Assembly (NCBI GenBank): GCA_035610835.1
Contig: CM069454.1
Span: 2,605,117-2,669,116 of the forward strand
Direction: 5' to 3'
Length of the DNA stretch: 64,000 nucleotides
Origin: Ophiura sarsii
Taxonomy: Eukaryota; Echinodermata; Ophiuroidea; Amphilepidida; Ophiuridae
In this document: positions 24,120-34,619 of the stretch, in pieces
Numbering within the stretch: position 1 is the stretch's first letter
How the letters are laid out: the number at the start of each line of letters is the position of its first letter
The notes under the pieces: generated by a model
What the model was told of the DNA's origin: nothing
The model's input: only the letters and a program-made list of their open reading frames with translations
Databases searched by the model: none
Translations under genes and position numbers: made by a program

Positions 24120-25400
24120 ACAACACATACGGACACTATAAGTCACAGTGTACTCTTTGATAGAATGAAGAACGAAGTTGGACTGACAGGCACTGCTTTG
24201 AAGTGGGTTGTCTCTTATTTCACCGGGCGAACCACAAGTGTAAATATCAATGGTGCTCATTCCAAGAAATGTTCGCTGAAATACGGAACGCCTCAGGGCT
24301 CCATAGTGGGACCATTATCTTTTTCCATCTATACAATACCAATTGGAAGGATTATAAGGAAGCATGGTTTGATGTACCATCTCTATGCGGATAATGTGCA
24401 GCTACTGGCGAAGTTTGATCCTTCAGATGGCTCTTCCATTCAATCTGCTCTCAACTCACTTACATCTTGCATTCACGAGATCAGCTTGTGGATGACAAGC
24501 AACTCATTGAAACTTAACAGCGATAAGACAGAGTTTTTCGTAGCCATTTCACCGCATAATAAACGCCGTTTGCCTCCTGTGACACTGACAATTGGTAATG
24601 AAATCATTCACCCATCTGAGACTGTGAGAAACCTAGGAGTCATATTTGACACCCATATGACTATGTCCAGGCAAGTTTCAACTCTTCGCAGTAGTGTATC
24701 ATTTCATCTGAGGAACATTTTCGCGAATTCGACGCTTTCTTGACTTCAACACATGCAAGGACATTGTCCGTTCCCTTGTTCTGTCCAGACTAGACTATGG
24801 AAATGTATTACTCATGGGTGCAAATGCTAAAGAAATTGCTCGTCTACAAGTTCTGCAGAACTGGGCTGCGAAGCTAATCTTCTGTGTTGCAAAGAAAGAA
24901 CATGCTTCCCCACTTTTGAAGCAACTGCACTGGCTACCTGTGACGGAGCGCATCTACTTCAAGACCATGCTCTACATTTACAAATGTCTCGCAGGTTTGG
25001 GTCCGGCTTACTTAACATCTGGCCTGACTCTGTACTCACCAGGGCGAGAGGGATTGCGTTCTGCATCCGATTTGTCTCGTCTGACAGAACACAAAATTCA
25101 TAACCGGACTCTTGCATCAGCTGCTGACAAAGCTTTCTTCTATGCTGCACCAAAACTATGGAACAAATTACCAGTTGCAGTCCGCACATCATGCTCTGTT
25201 ACAGTGTTTAAGAAAGCTCTCAAACATCACCTGTTTTCACAAATCTGATTGCTTCTATTTAATCTTGTTAGATATTTCTCTGTTTATTGCTTTTGATGCC
25301 ATGTAGATTTTCATGTATTTTTGTGTATATATTTTTGCGCCGTGGTCTTATAGAAATGGCGCGGTATAAAAGCCTTTCGTATGTATGTATGTATGTAAAA
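24120..25400 (+). pseudogene. 5'-truncated CR1/L2-like LINE reverse transcriptase
   Basis: Encodes the last part of a non-LTR retrotransposon ORF2. Frame 24105-24743 carries the palm motifs, including GTPQGSIVGPL and HLYADN. The normal YADD catalytic box has its second Asp replaced by Asn, which should abolish polymerase activity. After a single-base frameshift near 24735 the reading continues at 24736-25248 with the typical thumb and C-terminal blocks (LVLSRLDYGN, ELHWLPVTERIYFKTML-like, PKLWNKLP). It lacks the endonuclease and the start of the RT. The 3' UTR ends with a 'gcgccgtgg...atggcgcgg' hairpin and a (GTAT)n tail at 25378-25397. It is a dead insertion. Confidence 0.9.
25378..25397 (+). 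repeat. (GTAT)n LINE tail
   Basis: Tetranucleotide tail directly after the LINE 3' hairpin, as expected for target-primed insertion of a CR1/L2-like element. Confidence 0.85.
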
Positions 25401-25409
25401 CCTACCAAA

Positions 25410-27370
25410 AATCGACCGATCAAAATCATGCCAACGAAAACAGTATTCGAGACTACTAGTAGTCATCTCATAAACATACAGCCTCCTGATCCTGACCAGC
25501 CTAAGAAATGGCTTACATTAGCCATTGGCATTATCACAGATCATACTGTAACTTCTAGTACACATTTCATCATGAACATGTATTGGGCCTAGACTATTTA
25601 GCCTAGAGTTAGTTGGTCCCGTCACTGTGATGTATTTAATAAGAATCGTATAGATGAGTTGACCGTTGTTTACATTTAGGACGCCCTTGTTGATTTGAGA
25701 CAAAACACACCAGGCAAGAGTTCCTATAGTTTACATAGGCCAGATCAGGTTTTCTAACTAGATTGTGGTGTCACAGCAAATTGTTATCAAAACTTTCTTT
25801 AAACTTGCTTAGGAATGCTATAAGCTATCGCATTTCACACAACAACAAAAAAATGAGTTTTACAATTCATTAGAAAGAAATTTCATGTTGTCTTCATTAA
25901 CTTTACTGTATATTCTGCCTGGAGGGAATCAACAGAGGGTGTCCCATTTGTAAATACATGACGTCACCGGTCACACCATCTATAGGCCAGGATTTGGGGG
26001 CGGGGGGCATTGTCTAGCACTAGCTCCATGCTGCTATCTGAAAATCGAGATGTTGGGTAATTGAATACTGATATTCAGTGCACTCTGCAGTAGTTGTACT
26101 CAGATCTACAATACCAGGCATACAACCTCTCACAGACGCCCACAGGCAAATGTAGATACGAACAAATTGACATACCATATGGCTAGTGAGAAAAAACCTG
26201 AATTCTCAGACCTAATAAAGAAATGATGAGATTATTATTAATTAAATTGTTGATAATGCTGTTGAAGTTTTTATTATTTTTGTGGTGTAATTATTATGTT
26301 GTTGTAATGAAATTACATGACATGCGAATGATTTTACTAGTAATTTTGAATGTGTTCAAACTTTTTTCTTTGTTGTTCATAAACAAATAACATAAACATA
26401 AACACTAATGTCACTTTTGTTCCATGACATATATAATCTTAAAATAGTACAGACACACCCCTATTAGATCCCAGGTCACAGGTGCATGCCGCCATTATAA
26501 CAACAACACTTACAAGCATTTCATGACAGTCAATAGTTAGGTCACTTTAGACCTATATGAAAGCTATGAAGATTGTTAAACGGGTCAGTCGTCACACACA
26601 TGCACAAACACAATAGTCAAACGTCCTTGCTGTTGTCAACACTCCCTACACAGAGGACTGCAGTGCAAATCTGTACGATTTTCTCCATGTAATGTCTATG
26701 GCGGATTTCATTCCGTGTATGAAGCTATGAAGTTTCCGTGGTCTTCGCTATCTCCAAGCAGATAGAACAATACGTACATTGACTTTTTTGTAGACGAGTG
26801 TTCATTTCATTATTTGGTGAGGTTTAGAATGAGTTAGGATTCCTGTAATTTCGAAGACCACAGATTTTCAAAACGTGAATTTTCCAACATTTTACGACAT
26901 AAATTTGGTCAGAAAACATGTTTAATACTATACATTTTATCGTTCTGCAGATGTTATTGACCCTCCTCTAAAATTCTACATGATTTTTAACACGTTTCTC
27001 AGTATTTGAGATGCCCAAATAGACCATTTTCCGAAGCTATTTCTAGCAAATATTGCAGTCACTCAGACTCCATTGTTCTCTTGCGTACAACAAAATCTGA
27101 CATGCAGCGTGACCTCCCTGCTGGCTGATGATTAAAATAATATGAGTGCAGCAATCCTCTAGAGTTAGTATCAAGCACGAATGGACTGTTATCGAATCAA
27201 TTATCTATCATACACTTCTAAAAATAGACAGTCAACCCATTCAGCAAGTGAAATATTGTACTAAAAAGGTCGAAAAACTGGTTTCCATGACCATTCACCA
27301 ACCCTTCAACGTAGAGTATGGTATGAAAAAAATATTAACTGAGCAGCACACTAATGATCCAAGTCATGGG
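25410..27370. other. no recognisable feature
   Basis: AT-rich unique DNA. The open frame 27146-27439 overlaps the end of the next inverted-repeat element and has no supporting motifs. Confidence 0.45.
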
Positions 27371-27380
27371 CGGAGACTAA

Positions 27381-27734
27381 TTGGCTATTCCAGAAAATAT
27401 GGGCACACCCCCTGGGGTTTGGATGTCCGGACTGTTTAGCTTCAAGTGTTAATCGGAAATCCAAACTTTTTTTCCTCCCGAAGCGTTGGAGATCCAACAT
27501 TTTCCCCACGGAAGCATTGGAAATCCAGAATTTCCCCTCCTTCGAAGCGATTTCCGAAGAATCTGCATCCTAGTCGGACGATCCTCTATAGAGGGGTTCG
27601 GAATACAGATTTATTTTAAATCAATTTGAAATCCAGATTTTTTTTTAAAGTTACTAATGGAAATCCGGGAATTTGTTGAATTAAAGAAATACTCCTCTAT
27701 AGGGGGTGTGCACCTATTTTGTGGAATAGCCCAA
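27381..27734. mobile_element. MITE with about 33-bp inverted termini
   Basis: Left TTGGCTATTCCAGAAAATAT and right TTGGGCTATTCCACAAAATA (reverse strand) continue through GCACACCCCCT. The interior is built of degenerate units around 'ggaaatccaga' and 'gaagcgttgga'. Confidence 0.65.
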
Positions 27735-28032
27735 TGCGCATTTTCATTATTCTTATTATTCTTACATTATTTTTTGAGAGCCGAACTAACATAAGAAAGA
27801 CACACGATTATCTTCATATTACATTATGGATTTTTCAAGTAGGGAAAACTGATCAAGGAATTTATGCAGAGAAAATCTAGATAAAAAGTTCTTACATATT
27901 TGGTTATAATCTGTCCGTTGGTAACATTTAAGACTAGAAAAGTCTGTTTTCTCCGAGTTGTGTCCCAAAAGGCGTGCATGGTTCCAAATCCATAACGAAA
28001 TGAAATACGGTGCATACAGTCGAACACTTATC

Positions 28033-28200
28033 GTTATTATACTCTTTATCAAGTGCATTATTAACGAAACACAATTGGACATTGATTTGTCTGCCGACAT
28101 TATACGATTAATTTGACGGTATAAACTTGATCTTTATTAACGGTTATTATAAATAAATATCTTCCCTATAGATTACGCCGATCATTAATCATTAGCATTT
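28033..28200. repeat. dispersed repeat, copy B
   Basis: Diverged direct copy of 56-285. Confidence 0.5.
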
Positions 28201-28292
28201 CGAAAATTGGAAACGTGTTGCTCGTTTCCTAACACGAGAACACTTTATTATTAACGCGTTAGTGAGACCAGAGCGACATTGATCTACCAATA

Positions 28293-28352
28293 ATGAGACT
28301 AAAGTCGGAAAATGAGACTTAAGTCGGAAAATGAGACATAAGTCGGAATATT
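28293..28352. repeat. 20-bp tandem repeat, three copies
   Basis: 'gagacttaagtcggaaaat' repeated three times with small changes. Confidence 0.85.
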
Positions 28353-28399
28353 TATTTTCAGGTTTGTCCAAATTCAAAATGCTCAGAAAACAAGCTTTA

Positions 28400-29040
28400 T
28401 AACGATATGCAACATGTTATAATTGCTCAACGTTTTCCCCGTCAAAATTTAAATTGAACTTGCAAATTCCTTAGTGTTTCTATTGATTTTTGGCACGTTT
28501 ATTGGACCATAACTCCCAATGCACACACTGGCGACTCATCGCTCATTTTGTAGTAACTTGACGGCGGATGGAAGTATTGGAAAACAAGCACGTTAAACAG
28601 GATTGTCGATCACAGAATTTGATTTCCATCCGTGCCGGTGGCTCCTACCCACCTTGGGAATATCAGCAGTGTCCTTAAATGTTATCACAAATTAGCTACT
28701 GAAAAAACACGATAACAGCCACAAAGGGATTTGTGTAAATCTCTCATAGTCAAACACATCAGTAACATATCTAAAGTGCGAGTGTGAAACAAATTTGAAG
28801 CTTGAAGCTTGTGATTTCCTTTTATTTCAATATGAATCAAAATGAACCATGACAATATTGTCATTCCGATAAATGAAGTAGAAATGCCTTCAAATATGAA
28901 CTAGAAACAATTGCACATGCAACAATCGTGGTGTGTTTGTGTGTTGAGTTCCGAGAACAGTCTTTGTTGAACGGTTATGCCAAATAACTAAACTGATGTT
29001 GACACTCCAACAGTCACATAAAGTGTTGGAGGGTGTCTTG
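28400..29040. other. no recognisable feature
   Basis: No convincing open frame or repeat structure. Confidence 0.4.
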
Positions 29041-29227
29041 TGAATGTGTCTTTCAATCATTATAACGGAATTGTATGAACCCTACCCCTTCAAAATCCAT
29101 CAGAAGCACAGCGCCGGTGGTCCCCCATTCCCCAAATCACACAACCGTACATATAAAGGCTCCGACAATTTAATTTTGGGAGCACGACCCCCGAAGCGTG
29201 ATGCACGTTCACCCGAACTCCTGCCGC

Positions 29228-29679
29228 CAGGGGCGGAGCCAGAGATTGAGTTTACCGGGAAGCTGAAGAAGAAATAAAATCTTTAAATGGCAGCACCGCC
29301 CTCCGAGCTATGCTCGGACAGGTGGGTGTCTGAGGGAGGATGTTCCCCCTCAGAAGTAGAAGGAAAACATCAATTCTCAGACTGATTTGGTGCGATCTGG
29401 TGTATACTTTTGACCAACATTTTTTCCCCTTCTTCTTTTTTTCTTTCTTTGCAAAAATGGCCGCCCCGGTTGCGACGCGCCTGTATGGGCCTACATAGGC
29501 CTTATATAGGCCTATATCACGACATTCAACGTTATTTTATTCACCAATCAGTCACTCAATTAAAGGCTCTCTCTTCCTTTCTCTCCCCCCTTTCCCCTTT
29601 CCTCTCCCCCTCTCTTTTCTCTTTTTTTTAAATTTTTTTACCGGGGGGCGCCCCCTCCGCCTCCCTGGATCCGCGCCTG
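29228..29679. mobile_element. possible hAT-like element
   Basis: Left CAGGGGCGGAGCCAGAG and right (reverse strand) CAGGCGCGGATCCAGGGAGG resemble hAT-type ends, but the 8 bp flanking each side do not match, so the pairing is tentative. The interior includes the third copy of the 'acttttgaccaacatt' repeat (29320-29425) and pyrimidine-rich DNA. Confidence 0.4.
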
Positions 29680-29719
29680 GCAACGACCCGGGGGCGGTAC
29701 ACTCCATTTCTCTGTCCTT

Positions 29720-29720
<1 letters not shown>

Positions 29721-29757
<37 letters not shown>
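29721..29757. repeat. poly-C tract (37 C)
   Basis: Longest homopolymer in the window, just outside the possible hAT-like element. Confidence 0.95.
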
Positions 29758-29927
29758 ATGAGGAGTTAAGGTTATGGATTCCGGGCTTACATTCGTTGGT
29801 AACCCGTCAGGATGTCAGGATATATAAATTTCTGGTCATTTTCATTCATCTTGGCTGGTCCTCGTTTCCGTGTGTCGCATGTTTTCATTGAAATACATGA
29901 AGCTGAAGCTTACCCACTGACGATCTA

Positions 29928-30358
29928 AACTGCTCACAAAAAGTATCGAAACACTTAGAAATGATCAAATATATCACGGCTCGAAAGGGTATGCATTAAT
30001 CGAAGCAAATAACCAAGTGCATAATTTTGTTCCGCGTATTTTAACACCTCGATCGTTGAGATGATCGTGGGTCCAGTTTCAAAAGTGACACTCATCCCTA
30101 TTGAAAATCACGAATCTGATCATTCTAAACAGTAATGCAAACCTCTTTCTATAGGATGATTGTCACTTTTGAAACTGGACCCACGACCATTGAAACGACA
30201 ATAACCCCGCTCCGCAACATCGTCTCTCATCGACCGAGGTGTCAAAATACGCAGAACAACAGTATGCACTTGGTTATTTGCATCGATTAATGCATACCCT
30301 TTCGAGCCGTTATATATTGGATCATTTCTAAGTGTTTCGATACTTTTTGTGAGCAGTT
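29928..30358. mobile_element. mariner-like MITE, long inverted termini
   Basis: AACTGCTCACAAAAAGTATC begins the left end and is repeated inverted at the right, with similarity continuing for over 100 bp ('gtatgcattaatcga', 'gggtccagtttcaaaagtga'). Both ends abut TA. The 431-bp element is close to a full palindrome with no coding content. Confidence 0.85.
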
Positions 30359-30429
30359 TAGATTACTTTAATAGCATTTCAGAGAGCATGTCGTTGCCTT
30401 ACTACTCTAACTCTGAAATTTAAAACACA

Positions 30430-31415
30430 CTCACAGACCCGGGCTCACAGAACAGAAATGTACTAGGTGTGTACAGGGAGGTCAGCCATGAACAAACACA
30501 CTCACAGAACAGAAATGTACTAGGTGTTTACAGGGAGGTCAGCCATGAACAAACACACTCACAGAACAGAAATGTACTAGGTGTTTACAGGGAGGTCAGC
30601 CATGAACAAACACACTCACAGAACAGAAATGTACTAGGTGTTTACAGGGAGGTCAGCCATGAACAAACACACTCACAGAACAGAAAGGTACTAGTGTTTA
30701 CAGGGAGGTCAGCCATGAACAAACACTCACAGAACAGAAAGGTACTAGTGTTTACAGGGAGGTCAGCCATGAACAAACACACTCACAGAACAGAAATGTA
30801 CTAGGTGTTTACAGGGAGGTCAGCCATGAACAAACACACTCACAGAACAGACATGTACTAGGTGTTTACAGGGAGGTCAGCCATGAACAAACACACTCAC
30901 AGAACAGAAATGTACTAGGTGTTTACAGGGAGGTCAGCCATGAACAAACACACTCACAGAACAGAAATGTACTAGGTGTTTACAGGGAGGCCAGCCATGA
31001 ACAAACACACTCACAGAACAGACATGTACTAGGTGTTTACAGGGAGGTCAGCCATGAACAAACACACTCACAGAACAGAAATGTACTAGGTGTTTACAGG
31101 GAGGTCAGCCATGAACAACAAAACACACTCACAGAACAGAAATGTACTAGGTGTTTACAGGGAGGTCAGCCATGAACAAACACACTCACAGGACAGAAAT
31201 GTACTAGGTGTTTACAGGGAGGTCAGCCATGAACAACAAAACACACTCACAGAACAGAAATGTACTAGGTGTTTACAGGGAGGTCAGCCATGAACAAACA
31301 CACTCACAGGACAGAAATGTACTAGGTGTTTACAGGGAGGTCAGCCATGAACAACAAAACACACTCACAGAACAGAAATGTACTAGGTGTTTACAGGGAG
31401 GTCAGCCATGAACAA
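30430..31415. repeat. 57-bp minisatellite, about 16-17 units
   Basis: Unit 'acagggaggtcagccatgaa' followed by 'caaacacactcacagaacag' and 'aaatgtactaggtgttt'. The period is 57 bp (19 codons), so long frames appear open (30469-30804 and others), but they have no start context, splice sites or unique sequence and are artefacts. In the right third, 61-bp variants ('gaacaacaaaacac') alternate with 57-bp units to give a 118-bp higher-order repeat. Confidence 0.95.
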
Positions 31416-31440
31416 ATGTGTCATCTCACATTATGACAGC

Positions 31441-31887
31441 TTCAATCAATCAATCAATCAATCAATCTTTATTTCCATATAAAAAAATAATACATCAAAT
31501 CACAATCACATATATAAAAAACACAATATAGAGGAGTAGACTGGAAAGCCAATGAGGCCCGTTTATGGTCTACCCCTTAAAACAAGCAGTACATAAACAA
31601 ACATTTTATACTACAATAAACAATAAAAAAAAACACAACACCATTATACAAGACAGAACAAGGACGGGCTCAAATACAAGAGATTACTCGTAGTTTTGGA
31701 TAAGGTTTTGCTTTAACTGGGTTCGGAAATGCTTTAACGATTTGGATTGTTTCATGTTTTCGGGAAGTGAATTCCAGAGAATTGGACCATTGGTTCGAAT
31801 AGCACGGTCGGGGAAAGTCTTTTTGTTATTTGTCATGTTAAAATCATTGCCATGTCTTGTTGCAATGCACAACACTTTTGTTGTCAA
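31441..31887 (-). pseudogene. LINE C-terminal fragment with (TTGA)n tail
   Basis: The minus-strand frame 31684-31887 carries the end of a non-LTR reverse transcriptase (FPDRAIRTNGPILWNSLPEN, then SLKHFRTQLKQNL), then about 220 bp of 3' UTR and a (TTGA)n tail reading as (TCAA)n at 31441-31466. It is 5'-truncated to the last ~65 codons. The tail differs from the (GTAT)n of the LINE at 24.1 kb, so it belongs to another family. Confidence 0.85.
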
Positions 31888-32006
31888 ATCCGATCCTCTG
31901 ATTATAAAGTAGCAAAATAATGTCGACGGAATAGTTGATCAACGGTTGTAATTGCATATATTAATTAAAATTGCCTTGAAATGCACTTTTAGCGCATACG
32001 TACGGA

Positions 32007-32018
32007 TAGAAGGTACTA
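32007..32018. repeat. target-site duplication of the SINE (left)
   Basis: TAGAAGGTACTA, repeated at 32376-32387. Confidence 0.6.
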
Positions 32019-32336
32019 GGTAAAGGTAAAGGCGGTCGATCCTGTAATACCAGGAGCGGAGTGCCCATCTCTCTTTCAATTTAAGCCATAGGGCCAGACT
32101 CACTCCTTTTATAATGTTGCTGTGTGGGGCTCGCTATACCTCCTTCACAGCGAGTCTGTTACCTTCCCAGCACTGAAGAATGCCGGTACCCATTTAAATA
32201 CACCTGGGTAGAGAGGAGTAATTGCGGTAAAGTGCCTTACTCAAGAGCACAACATGTTGACCACAGCGGGACTCGAACCCACAACCTTTAGATCATGAAT
32301 CCAGTACTCTACCCACTGCGCCACACATGCCCACTA
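32019..32336 (-). mobile_element. tRNA-derived SINE
   Basis: Read on the minus strand: a tRNA-related head with A box (TGGCGCAGTGGGTAGAG), CAT in the anticodon loop position and B box (GGTTCGAGTCC). Next comes a body with 'ctcttgagtaaggcacttta' and 'cacccaggtgtattt...aaatgggtaccgg'-like blocks, of the sort I associate with conserved-core animal SINEs. It ends in a short (CTTTAC)n tail. Matching 12-bp flanks support insertion. Confidence 0.85.
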
Positions 32337-32429
32337 AGCTGAATAATTTATCTTAAAGCTAGGTGTTCCGATTGCTAGAAGGTACTAAGCTGAATAATTT
32401 ATCTTAAAGCTAGGTGTTCCGATTGCTAG
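32333..32429. repeat. 51-bp tandem duplication at SINE edge
   Basis: 'actaagctgaataatttatc' and the following bases to 'gattgctag' occur twice (32333 and 32384), with the second copy of the SINE target duplication between them. Confidence 0.9.
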
Positions 32430-32624
32430 TCCGACTTTCAACTTGATGTTTTTTATTCTGCATAAATGGTTATCCTTCATCTTAAAAATAGTCGTATTCC
32501 AAAGTTTGAGTTGCATAACTCCAATGGTTCTTATTTCAGATACACAAGGTGACATGCAATTGTCCCATTGAGTAGTACACAAACTCGTCGGGTGATAACC
32601 ACCTTAATAAGAAATTCACTGCAA

Positions 32625-32765
32625 GTTTTTTTTTTCTCGTTGAAGTTTTTTTCTCGTTGAAGTTATTGTTATCTCGGTGAAGTTGTTATTTTCTCGGTGA
32701 TGGGGGTTTTTTTCGTTGAAGTTTTTTTTTCTCGGTGAATTTTTTTTATCTCGGTGAAGGTTTTT
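32625..32765. repeat. short tandem repeat (TTTCTCGGTGAAG)n
   Basis: Seven or eight irregular units of about 20 bp with T-rich spacers. Confidence 0.85.
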
Positions 32766-32899
32766 TCTTGTTATTATAGTGGCGTAATAGGCCTATATAT
32801 TCCACGAAATAAAAATATCAATCAATAAGTAATAAATGAGTAAAATGTATATAATATTAAGGCATTATTATCACTAGGCCAGGTATTGCTAAAATTCAC

Positions 32900-33125
32900 G
32901 TGCATTTGATGCATTAGATTTGTAACTACGGTGTCTTATCTGGGCCACTGTGTTTCATACGCCTGCATGAAATTACCCTACGAGTTTCCTGGGGACGATA
33001 TTTGCATAGTTTAAAACCGTGTATTGTTAAACGTCCAGTGTAAAAGATAGACATGCGTTTAACAAAACGCGAGTTTAGTTAGCGACGGTTTTAGGCTAAA
33101 CGCGAGTTATACGAGAATACGGCCC
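32900..33125. mobile_element. partial copy of the 37155-37496 MITE
   Basis: The right end 'acgagaatacggccca' and the interior ('tttaaaaccgtgt.ttgttaaac', 'gcgagtttagttag', 'ggttttaggctaaacgcg') match 37350-37496. The left half is missing. Confidence 0.6.
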
Positions 33126-33429
33126 ATATGAGTTTACTAATCTACAGGCGTACCTTACAACATGTACAATATGGCTATGTAATATATAATGTGTGCACAT
33201 TTGGAAACGGCACGGATTATCATGAAATGGTGCTATCATGGAGTATCTTCATCCAAATGCCTAACATGTTCAACACATATCGGAAGTTAATCTATAGGAC
33301 ATAAACAAAGTGTATGACTTTCTTTTGTTGAGTTCTTTGTGAAAAACAATACACCATACACCCAGGTAATATTGGTGATATCACGGAAATACAAACATTT
33401 CTATGCATATTCCCTGTAGTACATGTACA

Positions 33430-33971
33430 CTGCAAATATAAGGAGTAAAAAGTTGCCGTGTAAAAATAGTTTAGTAGAAAGTTGAGTACCTTTTTACCCT
33501 CGAAGGAGTTAAACTTATACTTAACGGTTGTTTAAAGCTGTCATGTACTGGATGGGTTAAAAATAAAAGGTGAATTACAAAAATCGTGGCGGCCGAGTAA
33601 AATTTACTCAACTTTTGATCTTTGACATACATTTGGCAGTCTCTGACCTGCTATATGAGCAAACTTTATGCGTAAAAGGAGTAAAACCTTGCGTAAGTCT
33701 CGTGCATAAAATCCCGGCAAAAGCAAGATGGCTGATGATGGAACGGTAGAAGTTGCTAACGGTGTGGGGATGAAAGGCCTCATCAAGCTGATTATGAGTG
33801 GTTGAGTAAAGATTTTGCTCAGCTGTGGAGTAAAATTTTGCACAATATCGGAGTAAACGTGTTACTCAATCAAGTTGAGTAAACTTTACTCAACTAGAAG
33901 CGTTGTTCCCTTTTTACCATTCCAAAGAGTAAGATTTTACCCTAACTAGAGTAAAATATTTTAAGAGTGTA
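33430..33971. mobile_element. MITE inserted in segmental duplicate B
   Basis: Termini TACACTGC...AAGGAGTAAAA and, inverted, TACACTCTTAAAATATTTTACTC. The interior is full of 'gagtaaa' motifs. The related empty site near 8880 in duplicate A lacks it, which supports its being an insertion. Confidence 0.7.
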
Positions 33972-34426
33972 CATAATGGTATTATTTTCCAGGACACATT
34001 TAATTTTGCCTTAGGGACACACCGCTAGGATACTGTTTCATAGGATACAAGTGCATCCTCTTAGGTGTGATTCCGGTGACTATTCATAGAGTTTTCAATT
34101 TCATATGGGGATATATCAATATACCCAAGAGTCTACAATTTCATGTGTGACGATATCAATATATCAATACAAAGATAGATATCAAAAATAATATATAGCA
34201 AATTTACATGTTTGCATAAACGTAATTGAATGCTGTCATTGATTACAAAATTGCTAGCAATTAAACTTACAATTAAGTTCACAATTTAAAATATAATACG
34301 AAAGTGTTATTTTACAGCGTTTTTTTATCATTTTGTCATATTTATAAAACTTGGTATATCCGGGATCTTATTGTAGCCTGATCAATACCCCAAGTAAAGT
34401 AGAAGAATGTAATCGGGCAATTACTC

Positions 34427-34530
34427 GTTAACCCTTTGCACGCGGCAGGCAGTTACAGCAACATGTTCTTTGTACAATATATAACGGCAGGCGTCTGTAG
34501 CTGCCCGACGACTCGAAAGATAAGCTACGC
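34427..34530. mobile_element. piggyBac-like MITE fragment
   Basis: TTAACCCTTTGCACGCGGCA followed by 'ggcaggcgtctgtagctg'. This resembles the termini and subterminal sequence of the TTAA-flanked element at 14809-15048. No right end was identified. Confidence 0.5.
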
Positions 34531-34619
34531 AATTAAACGTCCTGTTTTTCCGGGTTACTGATAAGTTTCCAGAAACAATGTACAATGTATAGACTATGAA
34601 GAAAGGAGTCAAGTGATAT

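Noticed and set aside
30469..31411. Open frames of 67-111 codons with a repeated 19-residue motif
   Set aside because: They are translations of a 57-bp minisatellite (divisible by three). No unique sequence, splice sites or regulatory context supports a repeat protein.
30430..31415. Possible CRISPR-like array
   Set aside because: The repeats are contiguous without unique spacers, and the DNA is eukaryotic.
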